Source: Eubacteriaceae bacterium UBA4266 (GTDB taxonomy: Bacteria > Bacillota > Clostridia > Eubacteriales > Eubacteriaceae). Taken from it: a stretch of DNA of 19,075 bases. The stretch is from the NCBI GenBank assembly GCA_002396065.1, contig DGWE01000077.1:1-19075 (forward strand), given 5' to 3'. Shown piece by piece: positions 7,595 to 14,520 of the stretch. Position 1 is the stretch's first letter. Each line of letters starts with the position of its first letter. The notes beneath the pieces were generated by a model. The model was not told the origin of the DNA and ran no database searches. It saw only the letters and a program-made list of their open reading frames with translations. The translations under genes were made by a program, and so were the position numbers.

Positions 7595-8127
7595 TGGCCA
7601 TGCATTACGCAGATATTCACGCCCACGATATCGCCAACGGGCCGGGCATCCGGCTTTCACTCTTCGTCTCGGGCTGCACCCATCACTGCCCGGGCTGTTT
7701 CAACGCAGCCGCCCAGGATTTCGCTTACGGCGAGGTGTTTTCCGAGGACGTGCAGAACAGGCTGCTGGATCAGCTCGCTGCTCCCTATTATTCGGGGGTG
7801 ACCCTCCTCGGCGGGGAGCCGATGGAGCCGGCCAACCGGGCGGCGCTTTTGCCCTTTGTGAAAGGGATCCGCGCGAGCTACCCGAAGCTGTCCATCTGGT
7901 GCTACTCGGGCTACACCTACGAGGAACTGCAAGACGCTGCGGCGGATTTCTTAGGCCTCATCGACGTCCTCGTCGACGGGGAATTCGAGCAGGATCAGAA
8001 AGACGTGACGCTGCTCTACCGGGGCTCTGCCAACCAGCGGCTTATCGATTTGAACCGGACCCGGGCCGCGGGCCAGGTCGTCCTCTGGGACCCCGGCAGC
8101 GTGTCGATGTCCCGCCTCTCGCATTAG
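7594..8127 (+). CDS. nrdG: Anaerobic ribonucleotide reductase activating protein (radical SAM)
   Basis: A 177-residue radical-SAM enzyme that makes the glycyl radical on NrdD using S-adenosylmethionine and a [4Fe-4S] cluster. The cluster motif is CTHHCPGC (Cys28, 32, 35, CxxxCxxC), preceded by the NGPGIRLSLFVSG lead-in typical of NrdG; the SAM-binding glycine motif is LLGGEPME, and WCYSGYTYEEL is another NrdG signature. The start used here overlaps the nrdD stop (TAATG); an ATG two codons later (7600, MHYADIHAHD) is equally possible. About 20 residues longer than E. coli NrdG through the C terminus. No hairpin terminator follows within the 120-base gap to the next gene. Confidence 0.95.
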   Translation: MAMHYADIHAHDIANGPGIRLSLFVSGCTHHCPGCFNAAAQDFAYGEVFSEDVQNRLLDQLAAPYYSGVTLLGGEPMEPANRAALLPFVKGIRASYPKLSIWCYSGYTYEELQDAAADFLGLIDVLVDGEFEQDQKDVTLLYRGSANQRLIDLNRTRAAGQVVLWDPGSVSMSRLSH

Positions 8128-8182
8128 CTTGCTAAAAATTTGGGTGAGATTTTTGTCATCGCAATGGAAATCGCGGGGAATG

Positions 8183-8191
8183 TGCTATAAT
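8183..8191 (+). promoter_or_regulatory. Extended -10 promoter of the dehydrogenase gene
   Basis: TGCTATAAT is a TGn-TATAAT element 57 bases before the ATG at 8248; no convincing -35 is seen at 17 bases (AATGGA). It suggests the dehydrogenase is transcribed separately from nrdDG. Confidence 0.5.
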
Positions 8192-8247
8192 GGAAACTGA
8201 TATTGGGAAATAGCCAGTCTGTTTCCAAACGAGGAGGTATATCTGGT

Positions 8248-9198
8248 ATGAAAATTGTATTGCTCGAACCCTTGGGCATCAGCGCCGACAAGCTGAAAGC
8301 CCTCGGCGATGCGATGACGGCTCAGGGCCACGAATTTGTCAGCTACGACACATTGGCTAAGGACGAAGCGGAACAGATCAAACGCATCGACGGCGCAGAC
8401 GTCGTGATCATCGCGAATCACCCGCTGCCGGGCGCGGTCATCGACTCCGATCCGAATCTGAAGATGATTTCCGTCGCCTTCGTCGGCATCGACCACGTGG
8501 ACGTCGAAGCCTGCAAGCGCCGCGGCATCCGCATTTCCAACACCGGCGGCTACTGCAACGACGCCGTCGCCGAATTGGCGGTTGGCCTGACCCTCGACTG
8601 CCTGCGCAACATCACAGCGTGCAACGCGGCCGTTCAGGCGGGCAAAGGCAAAGCGGGTCTCCAGGGCTTTGAACTGGCAGGCCGCACCGTCGGGATCGTC
8701 GGCACCGGTGCCATCGGCATCCGCACCGCCGAAATCTTCAAGGCCTTCCACTGCAAGCTCATCGGCTACAGCCGCAGCGAACGCGACGCCGCGAAGGCCC
8801 TCGGCCTCGAATACAAATCCTTGGACGACGTCATGGCCGAAGCGGACATCGTCTCGGTGCACACCCCGCTGACCCCGGACACCAAGGGACTGATCGGCGC
8901 CAAACAGATCGGCGAAATGAAGCAGGGGGCGATTTTGATTAACACCGCTAGAGGCCCGGTCGTCGACACCGACGCGTTGGCCGAAGCGCTGAAGGCGAAG
9001 AAGATCTACGCCGGTATCGACGTTTACGAAAAGGATCCGCCATTGCCGGCAGACCACCCGCTGCTCGGCTGCCCGAACCTGGTCTGCACCCCTCACGTGG
9101 GCTTCGACACGAAGGAATCCATCGACCGCCGCGCGGACATGGTCTTCGAAAACATCACCGCTTGGATCGACGGCAATCCGATCCGCGTGATGCTCTAA
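8248..9198 (+). CDS. D-isomer-specific 2-hydroxyacid dehydrogenase
   Basis: A 316-residue cytoplasmic NAD(P)H-dependent oxidoreductase that interconverts a 2-oxoacid and a D-2-hydroxyacid. ATG 8248 is chosen because GAGGAGG lies ten bases upstream; the open frame extends to a TTG at 8203 that has no ribosome site. Dinucleotide-binding loop VGTGAIG (Gly152, 154, 157) starts the nucleotide domain; catalytic residues are Arg235 (NTARGPVVD), Glu261 (DVYEKDPPL) and His283 (TPHVGF). After beta-2 the sequence is GYSRSERD, lacking the acidic residue that selects NAD and offering Ser/Arg instead, so NADPH use is likely. Its own promoter and terminator make it monocistronic. Beside ureide genes a glyoxylate/hydroxypyruvate reductase role is attractive, but D-lactate or phosphoglycerate-type substrates are not excluded. 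Confidence 0.9.
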   Translation: MKIVLLEPLGISADKLKALGDAMTAQGHEFVSYDTLAKDEAEQIKRIDGADVVIIANHPLPGAVIDSDPNLKMISVAFVGIDHVDVEACKRRGIRISNTGGYCNDAVAELAVGLTLDCLRNITACNAAVQAGKGKAGLQGFELAGRTVGIVGTGAIGIRTAEIFKAFHCKLIGYSRSERDAAKALGLEYKSLDDVMAEADIVSVHTPLTPDTKGLIGAKQIGEMKQGAILINTARGPVVDTDALAEALKAKKIYAGIDVYEKDPPLPADHPLLGCPNLVCTPHVGFDTKESIDRRADMVFENITAWIDGNPIRVML

Positions 9199-9227
9199 GT
9201 TTTCAATTCAATTTCATATTGAGCACT

Positions 9228-9259
9228 GCAGCGCAGCAGAACAGCCGCGCTGCTTTTTT
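9228..9259 (+). terminator. Intrinsic terminator after the dehydrogenase
   Basis: Seven-base perfect stem GCAGCGC / GCGCTGC with a 12-base loop, followed by TTTTTT, 30 bases after the stop codon. Confidence 0.85.
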
Positions 9260-9365
9260 GTTTTATCGAGCAAATGACCGGATTTTTATTTTTTAGAAAA
9301 CGTATAAAGCGTGTATTTTGCGGAGTACATCGCATTTTATGCTAGACTTCACTTAAAATTTAATG

Positions 9366-9394
9366 TAGACTGATAACATTACCAATTTTATAAT
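9366..9394 (+). promoter_or_regulatory. Promoter of the amidohydrolase-oxidoreductase-ETF operon
   Basis: TAGACT (9366-9371), 17-base spacer, perfect TATAAT (9389-9394). A second TAGACT occurs 23 bases upstream (9343-9348). Transcription would start near 9401, leaving a very short leader before the AGGAGG site and ATG 9421. Confidence 0.55.
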
Positions 9395-9420
9395 TAAAAA
9401 TTTACGCAGGAGGTGGCAGA

Positions 9421-10668
9421 ATGACAGCGGAACAGATACGCCGGGACGAGCTACGAGGCTGGCTCGACGGCATTGCCGCGTTCAACGCGACGCCCGGCGA
9501 AGGCATCACCCGCGGGGTGTACACCCCCGAATTTGAGGACGCGCGCCGCTACGTGATCGGCGAGATGAAAAAGCTCGGGCTGACGGTCCGGGAGGACTGT
9601 CTCGGCAACATCTTCGGGGAATACCCGGGGACGGACCCGGATCTGGCCCCGGTGTGGACAGGCTCTCACATCGACACGGTGCCAAACGGCGGCAAGTACG
9701 ACGGGCTGGCCGGGGTGTTCGCCGGGCTCGAGGCGGTGGCTGCGATGCGACGCGCCGGGGTGCGCCCGAAGCGGACGATCTCGGTCAACGTCTACGCCGG
9801 CGAGGAAATGAGCCGGTTCGGCGTCTGCTGTATCGGCAGCCGCGCCCTTTCGGGCCGCCTCTCTCTCGCGGATCTGAAAAATCACGCGGACCCGTCGGGG
9901 ACAAGCCTTTACGACGCCCTTAAAAGTTTAGGCTACGCGCCGGAGGATTTCGATCAGACCTTCCCCCACAAGGCGCCGATTCACGCGAGTCTCGAGCTGC
10001 ACATCGAGCAGAACGACAAGCTGGAACAGGCCGGGGTGCCCGTCGGGATCGTCACCGGTATCTGCGCGCCGACCAACATGATCTGCGAGGTCGACGGGGT
10101 CCAGTCCCACGCCGGAGGCACGAGCATGACCGACCGCCGGGACGCCTATATGGCGGCGGCAGAAATGGCGCTCCTCCTCGAAGAGCTGGCCAACACCTCG
10201 ACCAGCGACTACATCACCGGGACCATCGGCGAGATCACGCTGACGCCGGGGGCGGCCAACGTCATCCCGGGGAAGGCCGTGTTCACGGTGGACATCCGCT
10301 CGGTCAGCGCCGAGGACAAGGACGAGCTCGTCGAAAATCTGCGGGCCGGCATGCGCGCGATCGCCGAACGGCGGGGCGTGGACGGAACGCTGACGCCGCT
10401 GAACAACGACGCGCCGCTGCGCTGCGACGCGCACTTGAGCGCAGTGCTTCGGGATCAGGCCGACGCCCTCGACATTCCCCACATGGATTTGATCAGCGGG
10501 CCCTACCACGACAGTCTGATGCTCGGGGATCTGGCGCCGGCGGCGATGGTCTTCATCCCGTGTGAAAAGGGGATCAGCCACGACCGCGCGGAAAACATTG
10601 ACGACGACGATCTGGTCAAGGGGACGGCGGTGCTCGCCGAGGCTCTGGCTAAGATCGCGGATGAATAA
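9421..10668 (+). CDS. M20-family allantoate amidohydrolase / N-carbamoyl-L-amino-acid hydrolase
   Basis: A 415-residue binuclear-metal amidohydrolase of the AllC/hydantoinase-carbamoylase family. In allantoate metabolism it cleaves allantoate to ureidoglycine, NH3 and CO2; relatives hydrolyse N-carbamoyl amino acids. Metal ligands: His83 and Asp94 (GSHIDTVPNGGKYDG), Glu128/129 (YAGEEMSRFG), His194 (LELHIEQ) and His387 (KGISHDRAEN), with His363 in PYHDSL. The dimerisation domain lies at about 215-335 (VDGVQSHAGGTSMTDRRDA, DIRS at 291-294). The AGGAGG ribosome site is 6-7 bases upstream of ATG 9421. It heads an operon with a flavoprotein and ETF, not the usual ureide genes; allantoinase lies about 6 kb downstream. 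The choice between allantoate and another carbamoyl substrate (for example N-carbamoylsarcosine) cannot be made from sequence, so I give no gene symbol. Confidence 0.85.
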   Translation: MTAEQIRRDELRGWLDGIAAFNATPGEGITRGVYTPEFEDARRYVIGEMKKLGLTVREDCLGNIFGEYPGTDPDLAPVWTGSHIDTVPNGGKYDGLAGVFAGLEAVAAMRRAGVRPKRTISVNVYAGEEMSRFGVCCIGSRALSGRLSLADLKNHADPSGTSLYDALKSLGYAPEDFDQTFPHKAPIHASLELHIEQNDKLEQAGVPVGIVTGICAPTNMICEVDGVQSHAGGTSMTDRRDAYMAAAEMALLLEELANTSTSDYITGTIGEITLTPGAANVIPGKAVFTVDIRSVSAEDKDELVENLRAGMRAIAERRGVDGTLTPLNNDAPLRCDAHLSAVLRDQADALDIPHMDLISGPYHDSLMLGDLAPAAMVFIPCEKGISHDRAENIDDDDLVKGTAVLAEALAKIADE

Positions 10669-10691
10669 TTTACAAAACCAGGAGTATAGCG

Positions 10692-11867
10692 ATGAGCAAG
10701 AAAAAACGCATTGGCATTATCGGAGGGGGGATTTCGGGAACGGCCCTGGGCTTCAACCTGAGCCTTTACGACGATGCGGACGTGACGCTGTTTGAAAAGG
10801 GGCGCATCGGCTGCGGCACCACGGCGAAATCCGCCGGGACGGTCTGCCTGTTCGACGATTCCCTGAACAACCGCTACTGGGACGTCCGTCTTTACGGCTT
10901 CGAAACCTATTTGAAAATGGAACGGGAACGCAAGGGCTCGGCCGGCTTCGACAAGACCGGCACCCTCGTCTGCGCGACCTCTGAAAAAGAGGTCGACCGG
11001 ATCAAGGCCGGGATCGCCCTGGCCGAATCCGCCGGCTACACCGGGGAATACATTACCGACAAGGCCCGGATCAAACAGATCCTGCCGATGCTCAACACGG
11101 ACACGATCCTCGGGGCGGGCTACACCGCGGACGACGGCTACTTCGACGGGACGATGATCTCCAACACCTTCGCCCAGAAGATGGAAGCGAACGGCGGGAC
11201 GATCCTCCGCGGGGCCAACGTCACGGAAATCGTCATCGAAAACGGCACCGCCAAGGGCGTGAAGACCGCTGACGGCGACCGCTACGACTTCGACGTCGTC
11301 GTCGACTGCACCGGCCCGTGGAGCCGCTTCACCGGCGAAATGGCCGGGCTCGACGTGCCGATCTGGCACACCAAGGCCGAAGCCTTTTTCGTCGTGCCGC
11401 CGGAAAAACACCTCGACTACGTTTTCCCGATTTTGAAATTCCCGGCGTTCTACGCGCTGCGCGCCGGCAACAACATTTTCATCTGCAAATCCCACCTGTC
11501 GATGAACCTCGACGACCCGATGCACGCGGGCCAGTGGGATCCGGACCGGCTGCCGGAACGGGAAGGCACCGACGATTACTTCATCGATTTTCTGTTCCAC
11601 CAGTTTGAAAAGAACGTGCCGGGCCTGACCGACGCGGGGCTCAACTCCTCGTGGCTGTCTTACCGGGCGGAAACCCGGGACTTCCTGCCGATCGTCGGGG
11701 ACACACCGGTGAAAAATTACCTGCTGGCGACGGGCTACGGCGGCAACGGCGTCATCGAAGCGCCGGCGGTGAGCCGCGATTTGGCGAAATACATCATGCG
11801 GGGAGAATCGACGCTGCTGCTCGAAGAGTGGGCCTTCTCCAGATTACTGAAAGACAAAGGGGAATGA
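10692..11867 (+). CDS. FAD-dependent oxidoreductase of the DAO (glycine/D-amino-acid/sarcosine oxidase) superfamily
   Basis: A 391-residue single-domain flavoprotein. The N-terminal Rossmann loop is IGIIGGGISGTALG (Gly11, 13, 16), with Glu35 at the end of beta-2 for the FAD ribose and GCGTTAKSAGTVC after it; the C-terminal FAD motif is LLATGYGGNGVIEAPAVSRD, typical of DadA/SoxB-like enzymes. No signal peptide or membrane anchor. Family members oxidise C-N bonds of amino acids and N-methyl compounds, some oxidise hydroxyacids. In an anaerobe O2 cannot be the acceptor, and the two genes that follow directly (1-base gap) encode an electron-transfer flavoprotein, so this is most likely an ETF-linked dehydrogenase. 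The preceding M20 enzyme (23-base gap, CAGGAG site) probably supplies its substrate: ureidoglycine/ureidoglycolate, or sarcosine/glycine after decarbamoylation. Which one is unresolved. Confidence 0.85.
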   Translation: MSKKKRIGIIGGGISGTALGFNLSLYDDADVTLFEKGRIGCGTTAKSAGTVCLFDDSLNNRYWDVRLYGFETYLKMERERKGSAGFDKTGTLVCATSEKEVDRIKAGIALAESAGYTGEYITDKARIKQILPMLNTDTILGAGYTADDGYFDGTMISNTFAQKMEANGGTILRGANVTEIVIENGTAKGVKTADGDRYDFDVVVDCTGPWSRFTGEMAGLDVPIWHTKAEAFFVVPPEKHLDYVFPILKFPAFYALRAGNNIFICKSHLSMNLDDPMHAGQWDPDRLPEREGTDDYFIDFLFHQFEKNVPGLTDAGLNSSWLSYRAETRDFLPIVGDTPVKNYLLATGYGGNGVIEAPAVSRDLAKYIMRGESTLLLEEWAFSRLLKDKGE

Positions 11868-11868
11868 G

Positions 11869-12675
11869 ATGAAAATAGCGATTTGTGTCAAATACGTGCC
11901 GGTGGACAGCAAGGTCCAGGTCGACCCGGCCACCCACGCTTTGGTCCGGGGCAGCGGCGCCGGCGAAATCAATCCGAGTGACCGCTACGCCGTGGAAATG
12001 GCCAGACGCCTCAAAGGGGACGGCGACACCCTCGACGTGTTCACGATGGGGCCGGCGGACGCGGTGCGCGCCCTGAAGGTCGTCCTCGCTCTCGGCGCGG
12101 ATCACGCCTACCTCTTGAACGACAAGGCCTTTGCCGGCAGCGACACCCTCGGCACGGCGAAGGTGCTGGCGGCGGCCCTCGAACACTACGGCCCCTACGA
12201 CGTCGTCCTGATGGGCAGCGCCTCCAACGACGGCGCCACCGGACAGGTCGGTCCGATGACGGCGGAACTCCTCGGGATGCCCGACGTGACCGACGCGGTG
12301 GATCTGCGGATCGACGGGACCACGGCGTCGGTTTCGAAGAAAGCCGGCGACGCGCTGTTCGCCCTCAAAGCGGCGCTGCCGGTGCTGGTGACAGTGCCCT
12401 TTGGCGCCAACGAACCGGAGCTGCCGACTTTGAGAAATCAAGTGGCGGCCAACCAGCACGACATCATCGAAGTGACGGCGGCGGATTTGGGCATCGACCC
12501 GGCAACCGTCGGCCAGGCCGGGGCGCTCTCGGTCGTTACCGACACGATGCAGGTGGTGCAGAAGAAACAGGCCGTGACGGTGACCGGCACGGTGGACGAA
12601 ATGGCGAACAAGCTGGCTGGCCTGGTCGAAGGCCAGCTGAAGGCGCTGCAGCAGGGAGGTGGCGAACATGTCTAA
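11869..12675 (+). CDS. etfB: Electron transfer flavoprotein beta subunit
   Basis: A 268-residue adenine-nucleotide-binding ETF subunit. Signatures: MKIAICVKYVPVDSKVQVD at the N terminus, NPSDRYAVEMARRLK (family usually NPYD-A-EEALRLK), LALGADHAYLL, then the nucleotide loop region MGSASNDGATGQVGPMTAELLGMP, and the C-terminal arm that wraps EtfA. It follows the DAO-family gene by one base (TGAGATG) and its stop overlaps the EtfA start by eight bases. It carries electrons from the flavoprotein dehydrogenase to an unseen acceptor, or takes part in flavin-based bifurcation; no acyl-CoA dehydrogenase or ferredoxin partner is present here, and I cannot assign it to the bifurcating group by eye. Confidence 0.95.
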   Translation: MKIAICVKYVPVDSKVQVDPATHALVRGSGAGEINPSDRYAVEMARRLKGDGDTLDVFTMGPADAVRALKVVLALGADHAYLLNDKAFAGSDTLGTAKVLAAALEHYGPYDVVLMGSASNDGATGQVGPMTAELLGMPDVTDAVDLRIDGTTASVSKKAGDALFALKAALPVLVTVPFGANEPELPTLRNQVAANQHDIIEVTAADLGIDPATVGQAGALSVVTDTMQVVQKKQAVTVTGTVDEMANKLAGLVEGQLKALQQGGGEHV

Positions 12676-13606
12676 GACCGCGATTTTCATTTGGATTCAG
12701 AAGGGCCGCGCGACGGACAGCGCGGCGGAATTGGCCGCCGCCGCGAAGGCCCTTGGCGAACCGGCGTCGCTTTACGCCTTCGGGGCGGATTTAGACGAAG
12801 CCCTCGCCGCGGATTTATCTTTTGACGGGATCGACGCGGTGCATCTCGTGAACACGCCGGGGCTCACCCCCTGCCAGACCGACGGCCTCGCCGACGCTGC
12901 GGCCCAGGTGATGACGGACGACGGGCTCACGACGGTGCTCCTCGAAGCGGAACCGGTGGGACGGGATATCATGTCCCGGGCGGCGGTGAAGGTCGGTGCC
13001 GGGATGACCTCGGACTGCACGGCGCTGGAAGTTCAGGACGGCGCCATCCGCCAGATCAAGCCTTCCTTCGGCGCTCAGGTCATGGTCGCCTGCGCTGTGA
13101 AGGGCGCGCCGGAGATCATCACGATGAAAAAGGGCAGCTATCCGCCGGCGGATAAGACCGCCGCGGTGCCTTGTGACGTGCGCACCGTCGAAGGGGCGTC
13201 CAAAATCACCTGCGGGAAAGTCACGGCGCTGCCGTCTTCGGATCACCTGACCGGGGCGGATGTGGTCGTCGTCGCCGGCAAGGGCGCCATCGAAAGCGGC
13301 CAGTTCGAAGCCGTCAAGGCCTACGCTGACAAAATTGGCGCAGCGCTGGCCGGCAGCCGCCCGGTGGCCGACCAGGGCTTCATCCCCTTTGACGACCAGA
13401 TCGGCGAATCGGGCACTGTCATCCAGCCGAAGCTGTGCATCATCTTCGGCGTGTCCGGGGCAATCCAATTTACCGAAGGGATCAAGGGCGACGGGACGAT
13501 CATCGCCGTCAACAACGATCCCAACGCGCCGATCCGCGGCTTCGCCGACGTGTTCATCTGCGCGGATATGGGCGAGCTGCTCATCGCGATGAACGCGCAG
13601 GATTAA
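12668..13606 (+). CDS. etfA: Electron transfer flavoprotein alpha subunit
   Basis: A 312-residue FAD-binding ETF subunit. ATG 12668 is preferred over the GTG at 12659 because GGGAGG lies eight bases before it. The N-terminal half resembles EtfB; the C-terminal FAD domain shows GSRPVADQGFIPFDDQIGES, IIFGVSGAIQF and GTIIAVNNDPNAPIRGFADV, matching the family pattern G(A)SRP...D...Q.G.TG, G.SGA.QH and I.AIN.DP.API. It lacks the N-terminal ferredoxin domain seen in some clostridial EtfA proteins. Last gene of the amidohydrolase operon, followed by a terminator 21 bases after the stop. Confidence 0.95.
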   Translation: MSKTAIFIWIQKGRATDSAAELAAAAKALGEPASLYAFGADLDEALAADLSFDGIDAVHLVNTPGLTPCQTDGLADAAAQVMTDDGLTTVLLEAEPVGRDIMSRAAVKVGAGMTSDCTALEVQDGAIRQIKPSFGAQVMVACAVKGAPEIITMKKGSYPPADKTAAVPCDVRTVEGASKITCGKVTALPSSDHLTGADVVVVAGKGAIESGQFEAVKAYADKIGAALAGSRPVADQGFIPFDDQIGESGTVIQPKLCIIFGVSGAIQFTEGIKGDGTIIAVNNDPNAPIRGFADVFICADMGELLIAMNAQD

Positions 13607-13616
13607 GGGATTTAAG

Positions 13617-13661
13617 GCAAATAAAAAATGCTGGGCCAGATGGCTCAGTATTTTTTTGTGC
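13617..13661. repeat. Direct repeat carrying a terminator, left copy
   Basis: A 45-base segment GCAAATAAAAAATGCTGGGC... ending TTTTTGTGC that is repeated at 14466-14509 with one T/C change in the stem and one T less in the T-run. The two copies enclose the DUF4160-DUF2442 gene pair and its promoter. Confidence 0.85.
13628..13657. terminator. Intrinsic terminator after etfA (copy 1 of a repeated element)
   Basis: Stem ATGCTGGGCC / GGCTCAGTAT with loop AGAT (two G-T wobbles), followed by seven T and preceded by six A. Nearly the same sequence recurs 849 bases downstream. Confidence 0.85.
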
Positions 13662-13703
13662 ATGGAAGAAGAAAAATAGCAAGACTGCCATAAAAAATTA
13701 ATC

Positions 13704-13732
13704 TTGAAATTATCACGGTTTCGTGATAAAAT
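13704..13732 (+). promoter_or_regulatory. Promoter of the DUF4160-DUF2442 cassette
   Basis: TTGAAA (13704-13709), 17-base spacer, TAAAAT (13727-13732). Transcription would start near 13739, close to the AAGGAG ribosome site, so the leader is very short. Confidence 0.7.
13710..13729. promoter_or_regulatory. Palindromic operator in the cassette promoter
   Basis: Perfect 8-base inverted repeat TTATCACG / CGTGATAA separated by GTTT. It fills the spacer between -35 and -10 and enters the -10, where a bound protein would exclude RNA polymerase. The most likely binder is the helix-turn-helix protein encoded by the second gene of the cassette (autoregulation), by inference. Confidence 0.65.
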
Positions 13733-13757
13733 GGAACTAAATTACAAGGAGATGACC

Positions 13758-14015
13758 ATGCCCACGCTAGCAAGATTTTACGGCATTACCATGCGCATGT
13801 ATTATCAGCAGTCGGAGCACAATCCGCCGCACGTGCACGCGCAGATTGGCGATATGTCGGCAGAAATCGAAATTAAAACGGGAGAAGTACTAGACGGCAA
13901 TTTGCCGAAAAAGGCATTAGCACTGGTGAGGGAATGGGTTCATCTGCATCAAGACGAGCTGCTTGCTATCTGGGATACACAGGAATTCAAGAAGATTGCA
14001 CCACTAGAGAAGTGA
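13758..14015 (+). CDS. DUF4160-family protein, putative toxin-antitoxin-like component
   Basis: An 85-residue protein beginning MPTLARFYGITMRMYYQQSE and containing the family core HNPPHVHAQIGDMSAEIEI, LPKKALALVREWVHLHQDEL and IWDTQEF. ATG 13758 is chosen because AAGGAG lies seven bases upstream; the frame is open further up, but that region holds the promoter and operator. The His-rich HNPPHVHA motif is the family signature; no biochemical activity is established to my knowledge. The next gene, ten bases on, is DUF2442; this pairing recurs in many bacteria and is often suspected of being a toxin-antitoxin unit. Base composition is visibly lower in GC than the flanking catabolic genes and codons such as TTA and CTA appear, consistent with acquired DNA. 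Confidence 0.85.
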   Translation: MPTLARFYGITMRMYYQQSEHNPPHVHAQIGDMSAEIEIKTGEVLDGNLPKKALALVREWVHLHQDELLAIWDTQEFKKIAPLEK

Positions 14016-14025
14016 GGTTGAGAAT

Positions 14026-14460
14026 ATGTTCCACAAAATCAAAGCAGTGAACGCGCTTCCGGATTACGAACTGAGCGTTCAGTTTGCCGAGGGCGTGACG
14101 AAAATTTACGATGTCAAGCCGTTGTTTGACAAATGGCCGGCCTTTGAAGCGCTCAAGAAATCGAAGCCGCTATTCAGCCAGGTGAAAGTCGATGTCGGCG
14201 GATACGGCGTGATCTGGAACGACAATCTCGATCTGTCTTGCGATGAGCTGTTCGAAAATGGTCGGACGATCGAAACGCCCTTTGATAATCTGATCGCGTT
14301 TACCGACGCGACGCAGCTCTGGGGCCTTAACGAAAGCACCCTGCGCAAGGCCATTTCCTACGGCAAGCTGATTAACGGCGTCGACGCCTGCAAATTCGGT
14401 AAGCAGTGGGTGATTTCGAGAAAGGCGATGCAGCGTGAATACGGCGCGCCAAAAAAATAA
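14026..14460 (+). CDS. DUF2442 protein with C-terminal helix-turn-helix, putative antitoxin/autoregulator
   Basis: A 144-residue protein with two parts. Residues 1-~85 are a DUF2442 domain (IKAVNALPDYELSVQFAEG, YDVKPLFDKWPAFEAL, GGYGVIWNDNLDLSCDELFE). Residues ~92-142 (FTDATQLWGLNESTLRKAI, then KLINGVDACKFGKQWVISRK) read as an excisionase/MerR-like winged helix-turn-helix, so the protein can probably bind DNA; many DUF2442 proteins are only ~80-90 residues and lack this. A GAGG(TT)GAG site precedes the ATG. Lying second in a two-gene cassette with a palindrome inside the promoter, it is the natural candidate for repressor/antitoxin. No toxin activity can be read from sequence for either partner. 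Composition is again lower in GC than neighbours. Confidence 0.82.
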   Translation: MFHKIKAVNALPDYELSVQFAEGVTKIYDVKPLFDKWPAFEALKKSKPLFSQVKVDVGGYGVIWNDNLDLSCDELFENGRTIETPFDNLIAFTDATQLWGLNESTLRKAISYGKLINGVDACKFGKQWVISRKAMQREYGAPKK

Positions 14461-14465
14461 TTCAA

Positions 14466-14509
14466 GCAAATAAAAAATGCTGGGCCAGATGGCTCAGCAT
14501 TTTTTGTGC
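14466..14509. repeat. Direct repeat carrying a terminator, right copy
   Basis: 44-base near-identical copy of 13617-13661 (one substitution, one T deletion). It starts 5 bases after the DUF2442 stop codon. Confidence 0.85.
14477..14505. terminator. Bidirectional terminator between DUF2442 and nitroreductase genes
   Basis: Stem ATGCTGGGCC / GGCTCAGCAT (one wobble), loop AGAT, six A before and six T after, so it can serve both the cassette and the convergent nitroreductase gene that ends at 14521. Confidence 0.85.
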
Positions 14510-14520
14510 TTTGGTGAAGA

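Noticed and set aside
13628..14505. Terminator repeats as an insertion-sequence target duplication or CRISPR-like repeats
   Set aside because: No transposase or terminal inverted repeats lie between them, 44 bases is too long for a target duplication, and there are only two copies.
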